DNA of 64,000 nt from Serratia ureilytica (GTDB lineage Bacteria; Pseudomonadota; Gammaproteobacteria; Enterobacterales; Enterobacteriaceae): NCBI RefSeq assembly GCF_013375155.1, contig NZ_JABXOF010000003.1:248001-312000 (forward strand), written 5' to 3'. The notes under the pieces are model-generated. The model worked only from the letters and a program-made list of their open reading frames with translations. It ran no database searches and was not told where the DNA came from. Positions within the stretch are counted from its first letter, which is position 1; the number at the start of each line of letters is the position of its first letter. Shown one piece after another: positions 61,433-64,000 of this stretch. The translations under genes were made by a program, and so were the position numbers.

Positions 61433-62335
61433 TTACTCGCGAGCCAGCTCGAACAGGCGCCGCGCCGCCGGGGCCAGCCCCAACATGTGAATGCAGGCAT
61501 GCACCATGCCCGGCAACCGTTCACAGCGTACCGCCACACCCGCCTCACGCAGCCGCTGCGCATACAGTTCGGCCTCATCGCGCAGCGGATCATATTCGCA
61601 GCTCAGGATAGTGGCCGGCGGTAACCCGCGTAGCGTGGCGGCATGCAGCGGCTCGGCGCCGGGATCGCGTCGCTGGGCCAGGTACTGCTGCCAACAAAAC
61701 ACCATCGCGTCGCGCGTCAAAAAATGCCCCTCGGCGAATTCGCGATAGCTCTTCGTCGCCATTTCGCGGCTGAGCGCCGGGTACAGCAGCAGTTGACGTT
61801 CAATGTGCGGGCCCCCGCGATCCCGCGCCAACAGCGCGACCGCCGCCGCCAGATTGCCTCCGGCGCTGTCACCACCCACCGCCAGATGGTCAGCGTCAAT
61901 CCCTAACTGCGGCGCCTGTTGCGCCGCCCAACAGAGCGCCTGATAGACATCTTCCAGCGGCTGTGGAAAAGGAAACTCCGGCGCCAGTCGATAATCGACC
62001 GACAGGATTATCCGATCGGTGGCGTTAGCCAGCGCCTGACAGGGCTGGTCATACAGCGACAGCGAACCGAGGCACCAGCCGCCGCCGTGGGCGAACAGCA
62101 TCGCCGGTTGTGCGGCAGCGCGCCTTTCCCCCGCCGGTAGATAGGCGCGCAGCGCAATCCGGTGCCCATCGGTGGCGACCAGCGTAAAATCCCTGACGCC
62201 GCCGCTCGGTTGCGGTGCGCCCTGCAGCAGACGCAAACCGCTTTCCGTGGCCGCCCGCATGTCCGCCAACGACGCGGGTGGCGGCGCGTCGGCCGAGGCC
62301 GCCAAAAAGGCGGCGATGCGTTCATCAAGCGGCAT
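61433..62335 (-). CDS. HSL-family alpha/beta hydrolase (acetyl-esterase-like)
   Basis: A 300-residue hormone-sensitive-lipase family esterase. The HGGG oxyanion motif is AMLFAHGGGWCLGSLSL, the nucleophile VGGDSAGGNLAAAVALLAR. The Asp is in SCEYDPLRDEAELYAQRL and the His in MVHACIHMLGL. ATG 62335 lies inside the end of the upstream epoxide-hydrolase-like gene (11-base overlap), so both are co-translated. The substrate is unknown; a short-chain ester or lactone is likely. Confidence 0.9.
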   Translation of the reverse strand: MPLDERIAAFLAASADAPPPASLADMRAATESGLRLLQGAPQPSGGVRDFTLVATDGHRIALRAYLPAGERRAAAQPAMLFAHGGGWCLGSLSLYDQPCQALANATDRIILSVDYRLAPEFPFPQPLEDVYQALCWAAQQAPQLGIDADHLAVGGDSAGGNLAAAVALLARDRGGPHIERQLLLYPALSREMATKSYREFAEGHFLTRDAMVFCWQQYLAQRRDPGAEPLHAATLRGLPPATILSCEYDPLRDEAELYAQRLREAGVAVRCERLPGMVHACIHMLGLAPAARRLFELARE

Positions 62336-63218
62336 GTTGCTCTCCCGCCAGGAACGGCGCAATCAGCGCGATAAACGCCTCATGACACTCCTCGGTGATG
62401 AAATGGCCGCAGCCGGCGACCGTTTCGCCCCGCAGATCGCGCGCATTGCCCCGTAGCGTCGTCAGCGGCGCGTCGCCGGTGGCGTGCTCCGCTCCCACCG
62501 TCAACACCGGCATCGTCAACGGCGTGGCGGCGCGCAGCCGGTTCTGGCGAACGGTCTCCGGGATCGCCCGGTAATAGTCGAATCCGGCGCGCAGGCCGCC
62601 CGGCGCCGAATAGGCGGCGATATAGACCTTAGCCGCCACCCGATCGCGCCGATAAGACCAGCGGTTGAAGATATAGCCAAGATACTCCCGCTCGCGCCCT
62701 TGGGTCAGGGTCTCCGGCAAATCCGCCAGCTGGTTGAACATGAAATGCCACAGGAAGATATTCTCCTCCGGCGCGACGAAAATCGGCGGCGGCGGCGCCA
62801 GACCGGGGATCACCGCCTCCGTCAGTACCAGACGCTCCACCGCCTGCGGGAAATCGCTCGCCATGGCGTAACCGATCCACATGCCGATATCGTGGCCGAC
62901 CAGTTGGTAACGTTGATGGCCCAGCTGCGCCATCATCGCGTGCAACGCCGCACCGATGCTGCCGGTGTCGTAGCCGCCGGCGGGCTTGTCAGAGTCGCCG
63001 ATGCCCGGCGGATCGACGGCGATCGCCTGAAAACCGGCCGCCGCCAAGGCACGCATCACATAACGCCAGGTGTACCAGGTTTGCGGCCAGCCGGGGATCA
63101 GCAGCACCGGCCGCCCTTCGCCGGCCACCACGCAGTGAAGGCGCCGGCCGTTGACCTGGGTATAGACGTGTTCCGCCGCGAGATCCTGCAACAGGATCTC
63201 GTTTTGACTGTGTTTCAT
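62325..63218 (-). CDS. Epoxide-hydrolase/dehalogenase-type alpha/beta hydrolase
   Basis: A 297-residue alpha/beta hydrolase. The oxyanion motif is VLLIPGWPQTWYTWRYVMRA (HGxP-type) and the nucleophile Asp is in LVGHDIGMWIGYAMASDFP. The final His is in VAGCGHFITEECHEAF. An Asp nucleophile and the GWPQ motif point to epoxide hydrolases or haloacetate dehalogenases. It is coupled to the downstream HSL-type esterase and follows a TIM-barrel isomerase gene by 26 bases, all in one direction. This suggests a small catabolic operon. Confidence 0.9.
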   Translation of the reverse strand: MKHSQNEILLQDLAAEHVYTQVNGRRLHCVVAGEGRPVLLIPGWPQTWYTWRYVMRALAAAGFQAIAVDPPGIGDSDKPAGGYDTGSIGAALHAMMAQLGHQRYQLVGHDIGMWIGYAMASDFPQAVERLVLTEAVIPGLAPPPPIFVAPEENIFLWHFMFNQLADLPETLTQGREREYLGYIFNRWSYRRDRVAAKVYIAAYSAPGGLRAGFDYYRAIPETVRQNRLRAATPLTMPVLTVGAEHATGDAPLTTLRGNARDLRGETVAGCGHFITEECHEAFIALIAPFLAGEQHAA

Positions 63219-63244
63219 GGGGTTAACTCCCTGTGGGGTCAGGC

Positions 63245-64000
63245 TCAGCGAATGCCGAGCAATGCATTGATCTGCTGAGGATTGACCGGCGCACCGGCGA
63301 AGTCATCAAACACTTTGTCGGTGACACGGATAATGCGCTCGCGAATGAAGGCCGCGCCTTCGCGAGCGCCGTCCTGTGGATTTTTCAGGCAGCACTCCCA
63401 CTCCAGCGTCGCCCAGCCCGGATAGCCATACTGCGTCAAACGGGAGAAAATGCCGTTGAAATCGACCTGGCCGTCGCCCAGCGAGCGGAAACGGCCGGCG
63501 CGATCGATCCAGGACTGAAAACCGCCGTATATGCCCTGACGACCGGTCGGATTGAACTCGGCGTCCTTAACGTGGAACATGCCGATAACGTCCTTATAGA
63601 TATCGATAAACTCCAGATAGTTAAGCTGCTGCAGCACCATGTGGCTCGGATCGAACAACACCCGGCAACGCGGATGGTTGCCGACGCGCTGCAGAAACAT
63701 CTCAAACGTCACGCCGTCGTGCAGATCCTCACTCGGGTGAATTTCATAACACAGATTGATGCCCTGCTCCTCGCAGGCGTCGAGCACCGGCAGCCAGCGT
63801 TTGGCGAGCTCGTTGAACGCGGTGTCAATCAATCCTTCAGGGCGCTGCGGGAACGGGAACAGATAGGGCCAGGCCAGCGAACCGGAAAAGGTGCCCAGTT
63901 CGCTGAGCCCCAGCCGCGCCGACGCCTTCACCGCCAAAAGCATTTGCTGCAGCGCCCACTCGCCGCGGGCCTTGGGATCGCCCTGCAGCGCCGGCGGCGC
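63245..64000 (-). CDS. Sugar phosphate isomerase/epimerase (xylose-isomerase-like TIM barrel), 5' part outside the window
   Basis: 251 residues of a TIM-barrel isomerase/epimerase are visible, the gene continuing beyond base 64000. Visible motifs are APPALQGDPKARGEWALQQM, NLCYEIHPSEDLHDG (metal Glu), CRVLFDPSHMVLQQLNYLEF (metal Asp/His), VIGMFHVKDAEF and PGWATLEWECCLKNPQDGAR. These match the IolE/IolI-like and YcjR-like family. It is upstream of the two hydrolase genes in the same orientation. Substrate unknown. Confidence 0.88.
   Translation of the reverse strand, partial: APPALQGDPKARGEWALQQMLLAVKASARLGLSELGTFSGSLAWPYLFPFPQRPEGLIDTAFNELAKRWLPVLDACEEQGINLCYEIHPSEDLHDGVTFEMFLQRVGNHPRCRVLFDPSHMVLQQLNYLEFIDIYKDVIGMFHVKDAEFNPTGRQGIYGGFQSWIDRAGRFRSLGDGQVDFNGIFSRLTQYGYPGWATLEWECCLKNPQDGAREGAAFIRERIIRVTDKVFDDFAGAPVNPQQINALLGIR

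Overview
The window looks like a chromosomal segment of Serratia marcescens or a very close relative. It is GC-rich with enterobacterial codon use. It carries the Serratia ferric-uptake operon sfuABC and a divergent tetR/tet pair that reads as the intrinsic Serratia tet(41) system. No rRNA, tRNA, insertion sequence, phage integrase or CRISPR array was seen. The one clearly foreign-looking stretch is a short AT-rich insert at about 1.8-2.98 kb.

Layout. 0-3.1 kb: gamma-glutamyltranspeptidase, then an AT-rich orphan gene with GIY-YIG-like motifs, flanked by two apparent gene remnants. 3.2-10.1 kb: a divergent catabolic-looking cluster of a DeoR regulator, two flavoprotein oxidoreductases, an FGGY kinase, an EutH-type transporter and a DUF1937 protein. 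10.1-14.6 kb: DUF3857/transglutaminase protein, XRE-cupin regulator divergent from an EamA exporter, a possible 23-codon gene and a nitroreductase. 14.6-18.7 kb: three-gene molybdenum hydroxylase with cytochrome c. 18.9-20.8 kb: tetR(41)/tet(41). 21-24.5 kb: orphan sulfonate-binding protein, possible sRNA, RpiR regulator and bglA. 24.5-28.8 kb: pobA-pcaK and dsdA. 28.9-35.7 kb: VIT transporter, VOC and DUF1428 proteins, MASE1 diguanylate cyclase, Fur-box siderophore receptor, hydrolase, small lipoprotein. 35.7-40.8 kb: MscS-type channel, and an ABC-F protein preceded by a leader peptide and mutually exclusive RNA stems. 40.9-45 kb: inositol-phosphatase family protein and a magnesium operon (M-box, mgtE, mgtS, a two-helix small protein, a CDF transporter). 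45-48.4 kb: OppA-like protein and two unusual small proteins around an AT-rich gap. 48.5-53.1 kb: sfuABC, then a cysteine hydrolase behind what looks like a complete threonine-type attenuator. 53.1-64 kb: secreted S33 peptidase, YqjD/ElaB-like protein, a stand-alone EF-G paralogue with a Fur-like box, AraC/DMT pair, aldehyde dehydrogenase, a heavily structured gap, two hydrolases and a TIM-barrel isomerase cut by the window end.

Themes. Iron control recurs: Fur-like sites lie ahead of the TonB receptor and sfuABC, and also ahead of the DUF3857 gene, the molybdenum enzyme and the EF-G paralogue. RNA-level control also recurs: M-box with a Shine-Dalgarno-masking stem, ABC-F leader, threonine-codon attenuator. 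The strongest candidates for undescribed biology are the threonine-codon attenuator ahead of an isochorismatase-family enzyme (52.3-53.1 kb), the ABC-F leader (38.4-38.6 kb), the compact Mg operon with an unlisted mgtS gene (41.7-44.9 kb), the EutH/FGGY/flavoenzyme cluster (3.2-10.1 kb) and the possibly iron-regulated EF-G paralogue (55.3-57.5 kb). All functional statements are inferred from sequence reading alone.
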